A DNA stretch of 34,543 nt. It comes from Clostridiales bacterium UBA4696 (lineage in GTDB: Bacteria > Bacillota > Clostridia > Oscillospirales > Oscillospiraceae). Location: positions 21,916-56,458 of the forward strand of contig DHKK01000065.1 in the NCBI GenBank assembly GCA_002404795.1. The letters are read 5' to 3'. A model generated the notes under the pieces. The model worked only from the letters and a program-made list of their open reading frames with translations, did not search any database and was not told the DNA's origin. Positions within the stretch are counted from its first letter, which is position 1, and each line of letters starts with the position of its first letter. Shown piece after piece: positions 23,268 to 30,589 of the stretch. A program made the position numbers and the translations under genes.

Positions 23268-23310
23268 CCTCCAAAAAATGATTCGGAGGGTTAGGAAGCG
23301 TGAACCCTCC
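23268..23310 (-). promoter_or_regulatory. leader hairpin and competing ribosome-site pairing before the tandem GNAT gene
   Basis: On the minus strand GGAGGGTT (23310-23303) pairs perfectly with AACCCTCC (23292-23285). A six-T run (23278-23273) and the GNAT ribosome site GGAGG (23272-23268) follow. The CCTCC part of the 3' arm can alternatively pair with that ribosome site. This is an attenuator-like layout. Confidence 0.55.
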
Positions 23311-23329
23311 ATACACGTTTCATTTTCAT
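23291..23329 (-). CDS. putative 12-residue leader peptide of the tandem GNAT gene
   Basis: A short frame reads MKMKRVWRVHAS then TAA, with AGGGTGG a few bases upstream as a possible ribosome site. Its codons run across the 5' arm of the leader hairpin and its stop codon touches the 3' arm. A ribosome on it would open the hairpin. Translation is not proven; such a short frame can occur by chance. Confidence 0.4.
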   Translation of the reverse strand: MKMKRVWRVHAS

Positions 23330-23378
23330 AAAAAACCACCCTTTCTGTGTTGCATTTGGATCGTTTTGATCCTGCTCT

Positions 23379-23406
23379 ATTATAGCATAGATTCCCAAAA
23401 ACACAA
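23379..23406 (-). promoter_or_regulatory. promoter of the tandem GNAT gene
   Basis: On the minus strand TTGTGT (23406-23401), a 16-base spacer ending in TGC, and a perfect TATAAT (23384-23379): a good extended -10 promoter. Confidence 0.75.
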
Positions 23407-23422
23407 TGGATGTCTGATATCG

Positions 23423-23463
23423 AAAAAACAGACAGTACACAGCAAAAACTGCGTACTGTCTGT
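23423..23463 (-). terminator. intrinsic terminator of the liv transporter operon
   Basis: An 11-bp perfect stem ACAGACAGTAC (23428-23438) with 23453-23463, an inner CAG/CTG pair, and six A's at 23423-23428 that read as U's on the minus strand after livF. T's on the other side make it bidirectional. Confidence 0.9.
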
Positions 23464-23479
23464 CTGTTTTTTTGAAAAA

Positions 23480-24184
23480 TCAACCGCCCAGATAGGCTTT
23501 TTTGATGGAGTCGCTTTCCAGAAGCTCTTTGCCGGAGCCGGCGAGGGTGATCTTGCCGGTCTCAAGGACGTAGGCGCGGTTGGCGACCTGCAGCGCCATC
23601 TGCGCGTTCTGCTCGACGAGCAGGATTGTGGCGCCGGCCTTGTGCAGCTCGCGGATGATATCGAAGATCTGCTCGACCAGGATCGGAGCCAGGCCCATGG
23701 ACGGCTCGTCCAGCATCAGCAGCTTCGGCTCGGACATCATCGCGCGGCCCATGGCAAGCATCTGCTGCTCGCCGCCGGAGAGCGTACCGCCGACCTGCTT
23801 CCGGCGTTCCTTCAGACGCGGGAACAGCTCGTAGACGTGCTCCAGATTGCCCTCAATGGTGCTGTTGGGACGGGTATAAGCGCCCATTTCGAGGTTCTCC
23901 TCGACGGTCATGTGCGCAAACACGCGACGGCCTTCCGGGCACTGCGCGATGCCCAGCTGCACGATCTTGTTGGGGGCCATGGTATTGATCGGTGTGCCCA
24001 TGAAGTCGATCGTGCCGGATTTTGCGCGCAGCAAACCGGAGATCGTATTCAGGACCGTGCTCTTGCCGGCGCCGTTCGCGCCGATCAGCGTGACGACCTC
24101 GCCTTCGTTGACCTCAAGGGAAACGCCCTTGACGGCGTGGATTGCACCATAGTAGACGTGAATATCATTGACGGAAAGCAGCAT
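23480..24184 (-). CDS. livF: branched-chain amino acid ABC transporter ATP-binding protein LivF
   Basis: A 234-residue ABC ATPase that powers uptake of leucine, isoleucine and valine (or related amino acids) with LivG. Walker A is GANGAGKST (about 35-43), the signature is LSGGEQQMLAMGRAM, Walker B is LLMLDEPSMGLAP, and the switch histidine is replaced as usual for LivF by LVEQN. The opening LLSVNDIHVYYGAIHAVKGVSL is typical. Last gene of livHMGF, three bases after livG, followed by the operon terminator. The ribosome site GAGGG is in the end of livG. Confidence 0.93.
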   Translation of the reverse strand: MLLSVNDIHVYYGAIHAVKGVSLEVNEGEVVTLIGANGAGKSTVLNTISGLLRAKSGTIDFMGTPINTMAPNKIVQLGIAQCPEGRRVFAHMTVEENLEMGAYTRPNSTIEGNLEHVYELFPRLKERRKQVGGTLSGGEQQMLAMGRAMMSEPKLLMLDEPSMGLAPILVEQIFDIIRELHKAGATILLVEQNAQMALQVANRAYVLETGKITLAGSGKELLESDSIKKAYLGG

Positions 24185-24187
24185 GTC

Positions 24188-25042
24188 TCAGCCCTCCTTC
24201 TTTTTGCCGAGGTACGCTTCGATGACGGCCGGGTTGGCCTGGATATCATCGGGCGTGCCCTTTGCGATGATCTTACCGAAGTTCAGAACGCAGATACCTT
24301 CGCAGATGCCCATGACGAGGTTCATGTCGTGCTCGATGAGCATGATGGCGATGCCGAAGGTGTCGCGGATCTTGACGATGTTCTCCATGAGCTCGCTGGT
24401 CTCGGATGGGTTCATGCCGGCGGCCGGCTCGTCAAGCAGCAGCAGGCACGGATTCGTTGCCAGCGCACGGACGATCTCCAGCCGGCGCTGCGCGCCGTAC
24501 GGAAGACTGCCGGCCAGATGATCGGCGACGTTTTCCATGTTAAAGATGCTCAGCAGCTCCAGCGCACGCTCCTTGGCGATGCGCTCACGCTTCCAGTATT
24601 CCGGCAGACGCAGGATGGCGGAAGCGGCGGAGTATTTCATTTCATTATTGAGGCCGATGAGGACGTTATCCAGCACGGTCAGATTCCGGAACAGGCGGAT
24701 ATTCTGGAAGGTACGGGCAATGCCCATGTGGTTGACCTCGATCGTGCTCTTCCCTTCCGTCGAAACGCCGTCGAGCAGGATGGAGCCGCGGGTGGGCTTA
24801 TAGACATTGGTGAGCAGGTTGAAGATCGTGGTCTTGCCGGCGCCGTTCGGGCCGATGAGGCCGGTGATCTCCGTGCGGCCAATGGCGAGGTTAAAATCAG
24901 CGACAGCGGTCAGACCGCCGAAATCAATGCCGAGGTGCCGGGTCTCCAGAATGGGAGGCCGGCCGATATCGCGCTCGGTCAGCAGGTTGGTGTACGGCTG
25001 CGGGACGAGCTTCGGCTGCGGGTTGACCCATTTGTTACTCAT
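24188..25042 (-). CDS. livG: branched-chain amino acid ABC transporter ATP-binding protein LivG
   Basis: A 284-residue ABC ATPase, the partner of LivF. Walker A is GPNGAGKTT (about 65-73). The Liv-specific long insertion after ARTFQNIRLFRNLTVLDNVLIG, the signature LPYGAQRRLEIVRAL, Walker B LLLLDEPAAGMNPSE and the switch LIEHDMNLVM follow. The N-terminus carries some 30 residues before the first family strand (ILETRHLGIDFGG), slightly longer than usual. The start overlaps the end of livM by eight bases, so translation is coupled. Confidence 0.93.
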   Translation of the reverse strand: MSNKWVNPQPKLVPQPYTNLLTERDIGRPPILETRHLGIDFGGLTAVADFNLAIGRTEITGLIGPNGAGKTTIFNLLTNVYKPTRGSILLDGVSTEGKSTIEVNHMGIARTFQNIRLFRNLTVLDNVLIGLNNEMKYSAASAILRLPEYWKRERIAKERALELLSIFNMENVADHLAGSLPYGAQRRLEIVRALATNPCLLLLDEPAAGMNPSETSELMENIVKIRDTFGIAIMLIEHDMNLVMGICEGICVLNFGKIIAKGTPDDIQANPAVIEAYLGKKKEG

Positions 25043-26105
25043 TTTCTGCCGCCTCCTTCTGCGATTTGGTGGTGCGTCCGGTCAAACGGTTCAGGAACTT
25101 CTCCAGACTGCGGGACAGCGAGAAATCGTAGCTGCCGAGCAGGCCCTTCGGACGGAAGATCATCATCACGACCAGCGCCAGCGAGTAGACGACCATGCGG
25201 TAGTCAGAGAACGAACGCAGCAGCTCCGGCAGGATGGTCAGGACCGTAGCCGAGAGGATCGAGCCGAGCATCGAGCCCATGCCGCCGAGCACGACCATGA
25301 CGAGGATCTCGATGGACTTCATGAACTTGAAGGTCGACGGATACAAAGAGCCGAGATAGCCCGCATACAGGCAGCCGGCGATACCGGCCATCATGGCGGA
25401 CAGGACGAACGCAAACGTCTTGTAGTATGTCGTCTGGATGCCGACGCTCTCCGACGCGATCTCATCTTCACGAATGGAGAGGATCGCGCGGCCGTGGCGG
25501 GATTTCATGACGGTGTGGATGATGTAGCAGCAGATGACCACGCAGATAAAGACCAGCGTGAACGAGGAATACTTCGGGATGCGCTTCAGACCGGCTGCGC
25601 CGTAGGTGAAGTCCGTGCCGATGACGGAGTCGATATTCGTCAGGATGACGCGGATGATCTCGCCGAAGCCCAAGGTGATGATAGCCAGGTAGTCGCCGCG
25701 CAGACGCAGCGCCGGGATACCGATGATGATGCCGAAGATCCCGGCCACGACTGCACTGATGAGCAGCGCCAGCAGGATGTACGGGATCGCAGCGCCCGCG
25801 TCGCCTGCCTTGAGCAGCTCCTGCACCGGCATGGCCTTCATGAAGATGCCGCCGGCGTAAGCGCCGACCGCCATGAAGCCCGCATGGCCCAGCGGGAGCT
25901 GGCCAAGGTAGCCGGTCGCGACGTTCAGGGAGGTCGCAAGGATGATGTTGATGCCGACGGTGATGAGAATGCCGCTCCAGTAGTTGGTGATGACGCCGCT
26001 CTGGATCAGCGAATTGAGGACGAACCAGACCGCGACGATGAGAATCAGGTTGATCACATAGCGCAGCGGCATGGGAATGCGGATGGCAGTTCGATTCTTT
26101 TTCAT
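25035..26105 (-). CDS. livM: branched-chain amino acid ABC transporter permease LivM
   Basis: A 356-residue permease with eight to ten hydrophobic helices. Family blocks include NIILATSLNVATGYLGQLPLGHAGFMAVGAYAGG, GDYLAIITLGFGEIIR and MVVLGGMGSMLGSILSA (shown in the protein in this order, about 60-90, 140-160 and 270-290). The C-terminal cytoplasmic tail RPKGLLGSYDFSLS is typical. It pairs with LivH in the membrane. The gene is 17 bases after livH, with a GGAGGGG ribosome site, and overlaps livG. Confidence 0.93.
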   Translation of the reverse strand: MKKNRTAIRIPMPLRYVINLILIVAVWFVLNSLIQSGVITNYWSGILITVGINIILATSLNVATGYLGQLPLGHAGFMAVGAYAGGIFMKAMPVQELLKAGDAGAAIPYILLALLISAVVAGIFGIIIGIPALRLRGDYLAIITLGFGEIIRVILTNIDSVIGTDFTYGAAGLKRIPKYSSFTLVFICVVICCYIIHTVMKSRHGRAILSIREDEIASESVGIQTTYYKTFAFVLSAMMAGIAGCLYAGYLGSLYPSTFKFMKSIEILVMVVLGGMGSMLGSILSATVLTILPELLRSFSDYRMVVYSLALVVMMIFRPKGLLGSYDFSLSRSLEKFLNRLTGRTTKSQKEAAENE

Positions 26106-26122
26106 AGTCCAACTCCCCTCCC

Positions 26123-27004
26123 TTACACTTTTTCCGTCTGCGGACGGCCAAGAATGCCGGTCGGCTTGACGAGCAGCACGACGATCAGGATGGCGAACAC
26201 AACGCCGTCTTTCCAGATGGACAGGCCGACTGCGGAGACCAGCGCCTCGAGAAGACCGATGGCGAAGCCGCCGATCATCGCGCCGGGGATCGAGCCGATG
26301 CCGCCGAGAACGGCTGCGACGAACGCCTTCAGGCCAAGCATCGAGCCCATGGTGGGCGATGCCTGCTGGTAGGCGCAGAGGTACAAAACGGAGCCGATAC
26401 CGGCCAGCGCGGAGCCGATGGCAAAGGTAAAGGAGATCGTCCGGTTCAGGCTGATGCCCATGAGCTGGGCCGCGCCCATATCCTCAGAGACCGCGCGCAT
26501 GGCCTTGCCGAGCTTGGTCTTCTGGACGATGAGCGTCAGGGCCGCCATGGCAACGATCGTCACAAGGATGGTCAGCAGCGCAGCGTTGCTGATGGTGACC
26601 GAGCCGAGCGAGATATTGCCCGGGACAATGGGGTCCATGCTCTTCGTATCGGAGCCAAAGAGCAGCTGCGCGCCGTTTTCCAGCAGGAAGGAGATACCGA
26701 TGGCGGTGATCAGCAGGCTCAGACGCGGCGCTTTGCGCAGCGGCGTATAGGCGACCTTTTCGATCACGACGCCAAGCAGTGTGCTGGCAATGACGGCGAT
26801 GACAACGGATACGATGGGGTGCATGTGGAACGTCGTCATGGCGTAGAAGGCGGCGTAGGCGCCGACCATGATGATATCGCCGTGTGCGAAGTTCAGAAGC
26901 AGGATAATACCGTAGACCATGCTGTAGCCAAGGGCCACCAGCGCGTAGATCGAGCCTGTCTGCAGGCCGTTGAACAGCTGCGAGAGCAGCAATGACAGGT
27001 TCAT
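26123..27004 (-). CDS. livH: branched-chain amino acid ABC transporter permease LivH
   Basis: A 293-residue permease with about eight helices, opening with LSLLLSQLFNGLQTGSIYALVALGYSMVYG (about 3-32) and containing LNFAHGDIIMVGAYAAFY, SEDMGAAQLMGISLN (the EAA-like cytoplasmic loop) and KAFVAAVLGGIGSIPGAMIGG. The ending VLLVKPTGILGRP is the family C-terminus. First gene of livHMGF. The ATG at 27004 has GTGAGG upstream, and a structured leader of about 155 bases with its own promoter precedes it, so it can be expressed apart from livJ. Confidence 0.93.
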   Translation of the reverse strand: MNLSLLLSQLFNGLQTGSIYALVALGYSMVYGIILLLNFAHGDIIMVGAYAAFYAMTTFHMHPIVSVVIAVIASTLLGVVIEKVAYTPLRKAPRLSLLITAIGISFLLENGAQLLFGSDTKSMDPIVPGNISLGSVTISNAALLTILVTIVAMAALTLIVQKTKLGKAMRAVSEDMGAAQLMGISLNRTISFTFAIGSALAGIGSVLYLCAYQQASPTMGSMLGLKAFVAAVLGGIGSIPGAMIGGFAIGLLEALVSAVGLSIWKDGVVFAILIVVLLVKPTGILGRPQTEKV

Positions 27005-27031
27005 GTTGATACCTCACTTTCCCTTCTCTTT

Positions 27032-27157
27032 GCGGACATCCGATGGCCGACGCCAAAGCGCGTTGGAATCGTCCATCCGATGTCCGCCGGGGGCAGGTAC
27101 GGAAGAGCTTCCGTACCTGCCCGGCTTTTGTGTCGGCCCCTTCGTCAGAAGCCGACA
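27032..27157 (-). promoter_or_regulatory. three tandem hairpins in the livH leader / livJ-livH intercistronic region
   Basis: Hairpin 1 pairs TGTCGGC with GCCGACA (27157-27151 and 27137-27131). Hairpin 2 is a 14-bp stem, GGGCAGGTACGGAA type arms (27122-27109 and 27104-27091). Hairpin 3 pairs 27087-27073 with 27046-27032 (15 positions, one C-C or G-G mismatch) around an inner CCAA/TTGG. None is followed by a T tract in the livH direction. They could stabilise or process mRNA, or sense a ligand. Confidence 0.7.
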
Positions 27158-27167
27158 AATTATAACT

Positions 27168-27196
27168 ATAATATACTGGTTTCCTGAATTTTGCAA
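27168..27196 (-). promoter_or_regulatory. sigma-A promoter of livHMGF
   Basis: On the minus strand TTGCAA (27196-27191) and TATTAT (27173-27168) with a 17-base spacer, downstream of the livJ stop. Confidence 0.7.
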
Positions 27197-27211
27197 GCGG
27201 TATCAGGAAGA

Positions 27212-28483
27212 TCAGAACATTTCCTTATAGACCTCATCGCCGCCGGTCAGTTCGATGATGGCAACGGGCTTGATGGGGTTATTGTACTGATCGAAGGAGT
27301 AATCGCCGGTAATACCAGGCGTACCACTCATGCCCTTGATTGCATCGATAACAGCCTGCTTGTATTCGTCAGAACCTGCAGTAAGACCCTTCTCTTCTGC
27401 GGCCTTCAGGCCCTCACACATAATCATAGCCGCGTCATAAGCCAGAGGTGCAAACATGTTGGGGATCTCTTCGACATTGTAAGCAGCCTTGTAGTCCTCT
27501 TCGAACTGCTTGACCGAGTCGGTGCCGGGCGCGTAGCCGGAGCAGTAGACGGAGCCTTCGAGGTCGTCAGCGGAAGCATAGTTCTTGACGGAACCGAAGC
27601 CGTCACCGCCGAGGAACATGGAGCCGCAGCCGGCGGCCCGAGCAGCCGTGATGGCCAGACCAGCCTCAGCGTAGTAGATCGGAGCAAAGACAACGTCAGG
27701 GTCAGCTGCTGCAATGTTGGTCATCTGAGCCTTGAAGTCTTTGTCGCCCTCGGCAAAAGCCTCAGAATCAACGACTTTAATACCGAGCTTTTCCGCTTCA
27801 TCCACGAAAGCGTCCTTCAGGCCTTCGGAATAGTCATTGCCGGTCTGATAGAATACAGCCGCCGTCTTTGCACCGACCTTCTCTGCAGCATATTGCGCCA
27901 TTTTCTGACCCTGATACGGATCAATGAAGCAGGCGCGGAATACATTGGTGCGGATCTCACTGTCAGGATCCTCCGGGTCGATCATGGTAACGCCAGAAGC
28001 CGTTGCGGAAGCGGTGATCTGGGGCATATTGTCCTCATAGGTCGCATCAGCCAGCGCGATCGTTGCACCAGTCAGAACAGAGCCGATCACAGCGGTAATG
28101 CCGTTGTCGCAGGCAAGGTTGTAGGCATTGACAGCTTCAACGCCGTCGCCCTTGTCATCATATTCCAAGACCTTGATCTGCTTGCCGTTGATGCCGCCCT
28201 TGGCGTTCAGCTGATTGATGTAGAGCATGGCACCATCATGCACAGGCTGGCCATACTGCGCATAGTCGCCGGTCGTGTTGGTGATCAGTGCGATCGTGAT
28301 CTCGCCGCCCTCGGAAGTTTCGCCGGATTCAGCAGAAGCGTCAGAGGCCGCGGTGTCTGTGGACGCCGTGTCGGTAGATGCGGTCGAATCCGTGGTAGCC
28401 GACTTGGAGGAGCAGGCTGCAAGGCAGCCGAGCAGCATGACGACTGCCAGCACGAGGCTTACGAGTTTCATTGCTTTTTTCAT
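27212..28483 (-). CDS. livJ: branched-chain amino acid ABC transporter substrate-binding lipoprotein LivJ
   Basis: A 423-residue extracytoplasmic binding lipoprotein (type I periplasmic binding fold, Peripla_BP_6). The signal peptide MKKAMKLVSLVLAVVMLLGCLAAC ends in a lipobox with C24 as lipidated residue (shown as MKLVSLVLAVVMLLG then CLAAC). A Ser/Thr/Ala/Asp linker (25-58) follows, then EITIALITNTTGDYAQYGQ. Blocks VIGSVLTGATIA, MPQITASATASG and VFRACFIDPYQGQ mark the ligand cleft. The ATG at 28483 is nine bases after GAGG; the ATG two codons earlier (28489) is only three bases away and less likely. It lies upstream of livHMGF and after a small cysteine-rich gene, and has no clear promoter of its own. 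Confidence 0.93.
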   Translation of the reverse strand: MKKAMKLVSLVLAVVMLLGCLAACSSKSATTDSTASTDTASTDTAASDASAESGETSEGGEITIALITNTTGDYAQYGQPVHDGAMLYINQLNAKGGINGKQIKVLEYDDKGDGVEAVNAYNLACDNGITAVIGSVLTGATIALADATYEDNMPQITASATASGVTMIDPEDPDSEIRTNVFRACFIDPYQGQKMAQYAAEKVGAKTAAVFYQTGNDYSEGLKDAFVDEAEKLGIKVVDSEAFAEGDKDFKAQMTNIAAADPDVVFAPIYYAEAGLAITAARAAGCGSMFLGGDGFGSVKNYASADDLEGSVYCSGYAPGTDSVKQFEEDYKAAYNVEEIPNMFAPLAYDAAMIMCEGLKAAEEKGLTAGSDEYKQAVIDAIKGMSGTPGITGDYSFDQYNNPIKPVAIIELTGGDEVYKEMF

Positions 28484-28523
28484 TTTCATTTACCTCACTT
28501 TGTTTTTACTGTATGCAATTCAA

Positions 28524-28552
28524 AAGCGGCTCTGCAAAAAGCAGAACCGCTT
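28524..28552 (-). terminator. hairpin with T tract before livJ (terminator or attenuator)
   Basis: On the minus strand AAGCGGTTCTGC (28552-28541) pairs with GCAGAGCCGCTT (28535-28524) with one mismatch and a five-T loop, followed by a short TTTT. It separates the small cysteine-rich gene from livJ and may give partial termination. Confidence 0.65.
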
Positions 28553-28576
28553 CGAATGCCTGATCTATCCGGCCGC

Positions 28577-28873
28577 TCAGGCCGCTTCAGGGGTATCCGT
28601 CTCGCTGTTGCTTTTTGCGCTTTTGCTGTTGTGCATCATCATAATTACGAGGCCCCACGCCAGTACCAGACGTACCAGCAGGCCGCGAAGGCCCAGAATG
28701 CAAAGGCAAATGGATACAAGAATAATAATGAAAAAGGACACTGCCAGAATAGCAGTGTCCTTGCAGAATGCGGCAGAATCAGCCGTGCATGCAGAAGCTG
28801 CACAGCAGGTAGCCGGTGCGCAGCTGGACGCATCGGAACAAGCGGTATTCTGCTTTGCCGTGAACTGCATCAT
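28577..28873 (-). CDS. small cysteine-rich two-helix membrane protein, unknown
   Basis: A 98-residue protein that I do not recognise. The N-terminal 39 residues hold six cysteines (C12, C18, C23, C24, C29, C37) in an Ala/Ser/Thr-rich setting. A strongly hydrophobic helix follows (about 40-62, with C56 and C58), then a second (about 65-80) and a polar tail rich in Ser, Lys and Glu. There is no signal peptidase site or lipobox. The case for a real gene is strong: a perfect sigma-A promoter 30 bases upstream, and a full AAGGAGG ribosome site eight bases before the ATG at 28873 (a GTG at 28882 lies too close). It precedes livJ by 93 bases, with a hairpin between. Metal binding or disulfide chemistry at the membrane is conceivable but unproven. 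Confidence 0.7.
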   Translation of the reverse strand: MMQFTAKQNTACSDASSCAPATCCAASACTADSAAFCKDTAILAVSFFIIILVSICLCILGLRGLLVRLVLAWGLVIMMMHNSKSAKSNSETDTPEAA

Positions 28874-28902
28874 CGTGCGCACCTCCTTGAAATGATGGGC
28901 TC

Positions 28903-28931
28903 ATTATACTCTGCCGCTTTAATACTGTCAA
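28903..28931 (-). promoter_or_regulatory. perfect consensus sigma-A promoter for the cysteine-rich gene and probably livJ
   Basis: On the minus strand TTGACA (28931-28926), a 17-base spacer, TATAAT (28908-28903). It should be among the strongest promoters in the window. Confidence 0.92.
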
Positions 28932-29078
28932 GTAGTGAAATATGAAAAAACGGGTGAATTTCGCCGAATGTTTTGTGAAACTTCTACAAGTACAAACACA
29001 CGTTCCTGACAAGTGCCCGTGTTGGAGAAACAGATGTGTGTCAAATGCCGCTTTTTGCCTGAATTTTGGCCCTCAGGC

Positions 29079-29107
29079 TTGCATTTCCTGTCGTTCTTTG
29101 GTATCGT
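29079..29107 (+). promoter_or_regulatory. promoter of the E2-like gene
   Basis: TTGCAT (29079-29084) and TATCGT (29102-29107) with a 17-base spacer, about 48 bases before the start codon. Confidence 0.6.
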
Positions 29108-29154
29108 ATAGGCATTGCTGACGGGAATCCATCAAAAAAGGTGTGTGATTAGAA

Positions 29155-30030
29155 ATGGAAAAGAAAAAACGTCGCTGGGGCGACCGGAAAGACGGCGTGC
29201 TGCTCCGTGATCTCGACGGGATGCACTTCATTACGCCGCTGATCTACCCGAACCGCTGCGACAATGAGGCCTACATCCGCGAGACGATCGACCTCACCAA
29301 CATGAATGCGTATCTCAGGAAAAAGAACGAAACAGAAACGGAATTCCCCTATACGATGTTCCATCTGATCGTGGCCGCGCTCGTCAAGACGATCACGCTG
29401 CGGCCGAAGATGAACCGCTTCATCGCCAACAAGAACTTCTACCAGCGCAACGAGGTCTCGATGTCCTTCGTCGTCAAGAAGCAGTTTGCCGATGAGGCCG
29501 CCGAGGCGCTCGCGGTCATCCACGCGAAGGACGACTCCGACGTCGATTCCATCCACGAGGATCTTCGCCATCAGATCCTGGACTGCAAGGACGTACATAA
29601 GGTCGACTCGTCGACAGACAGCATGGATTTTTTCAACCACATGCCGCGCTTTCTTGGAAAGTTTATCGTGTGGTTGCTGACGCGGCTCGATATCCATGGC
29701 TGGGTTCCGTCCAGTCTTATTGAGACCGACCCGTACTATACGACCTGCGTCATCTCGAACCTCGGCTCCATCAAGCTCAACTGCGGCTATCATCATCTGA
29801 CCAACTGGGGCACCTGCTCGGTGTTCTGCATCATCGGCGAAAAGTCGAAGCGCCCGGTCTATCATGAGGACGAGACGATCGAAATGCGCGAGATGCTGGA
29901 TCTGGGTCTTACGATCGACGAGCGTCTGGCGGACGGCTATTACTACTCCAAGACCATCCGGCTGCTCAAGACGCTGCTGGAAAACCCGGAGCTGCTGGAG
30001 ACGCCGGCCAACCAGGAAGTCGCCTATTAA
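29155..30030 (+). CDS. stand-alone 2-oxoacid dehydrogenase E2 / CAT-fold acyltransferase-like protein lacking the catalytic His
   Basis: A 291-residue protein resembling only the catalytic domain of dihydrolipoamide acyltransferases (PF00198) and the related chloramphenicol acetyltransferase fold. There is no lipoyl domain and no E1-binding domain, and no E1 or E3 genes are nearby. The C-terminus LGLTIDERLADGYYYSKTIRLLKTLLENPELL (249-281, here LGLTIDERLADG then LLKTLLENPELL) aligns with the E2 active-site block DHRxxDG, but the catalytic histidine is Glu256, while Asp260 and Gly261 remain. So either the chemistry is altered or it is a binding or regulatory protein. Such proteins are found in many Clostridia with unknown role. 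It is followed 48 bases later by a GNAT gene on the same strand. Confidence 0.8.
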   Translation: MEKKKRRWGDRKDGVLLRDLDGMHFITPLIYPNRCDNEAYIRETIDLTNMNAYLRKKNETETEFPYTMFHLIVAALVKTITLRPKMNRFIANKNFYQRNEVSMSFVVKKQFADEAAEALAVIHAKDDSDVDSIHEDLRHQILDCKDVHKVDSSTDSMDFFNHMPRFLGKFIVWLLTRLDIHGWVPSSLIETDPYYTTCVISNLGSIKLNCGYHHLTNWGTCSVFCIIGEKSKRPVYHEDETIEMREMLDLGLTIDERLADGYYYSKTIRLLKTLLENPELLETPANQEVAY

Positions 30031-30078
30031 GCAGGATCAAATGGACGCGTAAGCGGGGATCTCTGCGCAGGAGGAACA

Positions 30079-30537
30079 ATGCTTACCTATCATAAAACGA
30101 CCGAAGAAGAAAAATACCGCATCACGGCGTGGGAGTACGACGGCGACTATGCCGTCTACAACAGCACGCCCTATGAGCAGCAGAAGCAGACCGGCTTCGG
30201 CTTTGCCAATCCGAAGAACCACTTTTATTCCTTCTATGACGGGACGGACCTTGTCGGGTTCATCAATCTCTATGAGGAGCCAACGGAGGTCTTCTTTGGC
30301 ATCGGCGCCGCGCCGGAGCACTGCGGCAAGGGCTACGGGCAGCAGATGACGCGGATCGCGTGCAGCATCTGCCGGAGCCTGTTTCCGGGAAAGCCCATGT
30401 ATCTCGAGGTCCGCACGTGGAACCGCCGGGCAGTCCGGTGCTACGAAAAAGCCGGCTTCCGCATCGTAGGCGAACCGATCCGCCAGACGACCTCCGCTGG
30501 AGAAGGTATCTTCTATCATATGGTCAAAGACGCCTGA
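30079..30537 (+). CDS. GNAT family N-acetyltransferase
   Basis: A 152-residue single-domain GNAT. The acetyl-CoA loop is PEHCGKGYGQQMT (about 78-90) after the strand VFFGIGAA, and the C-terminal part LEVRTWNRRAVRCYEKAGF is the motif B region typical of RimI- or RimJ-like enzymes. Substrate unknown. The ATG has AGGAGGA directly upstream. It probably forms a two-gene unit with the E2-like gene and ends at a bidirectional terminator. Confidence 0.88.
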   Translation: MLTYHKTTEEEKYRITAWEYDGDYAVYNSTPYEQQKQTGFGFANPKNHFYSFYDGTDLVGFINLYEEPTEVFFGIGAAPEHCGKGYGQQMTRIACSICRSLFPGKPMYLEVRTWNRRAVRCYEKAGFRIVGEPIRQTTSAGEGIFYHMVKDA

Positions 30538-30558
30538 CGAGGCGGATCTGCAAAACAG

Positions 30559-30588
30559 GCCCCGGAACTGAAAGGTTCCGGGGCTTTT
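30559..30588. terminator. bidirectional terminator between GNAT and HD genes
   Basis: A 10-bp perfect stem GCCCCGGAAC (30559-30568) with 30575-30584, a 6-base loop, TTTT on the plus side and an A-rich segment (30553-30556) for the minus-strand operon. Confidence 0.9.
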
Positions 30589-30589
30589 C

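Noticed and set aside
23300..26372. Two long plus-strand open frames opposite livF, livG, livM and livH
   Set aside because: The minus strand carries intact transporter genes with all motifs; these frames arise from codon composition.
28484..28489. ATG two codons upstream as livJ start
   Set aside because: It is only three bases from GAGG; the second ATG at 28483 has the proper spacing. The difference is two residues of signal peptide.
27191..28945. Long plus-strand open frame (584 codons) opposite livJ and the cysteine-rich gene
   Set aside because: It is antisense to clearly recognisable livJ and has no ribosome site or family match; a GC-rich shadow frame.
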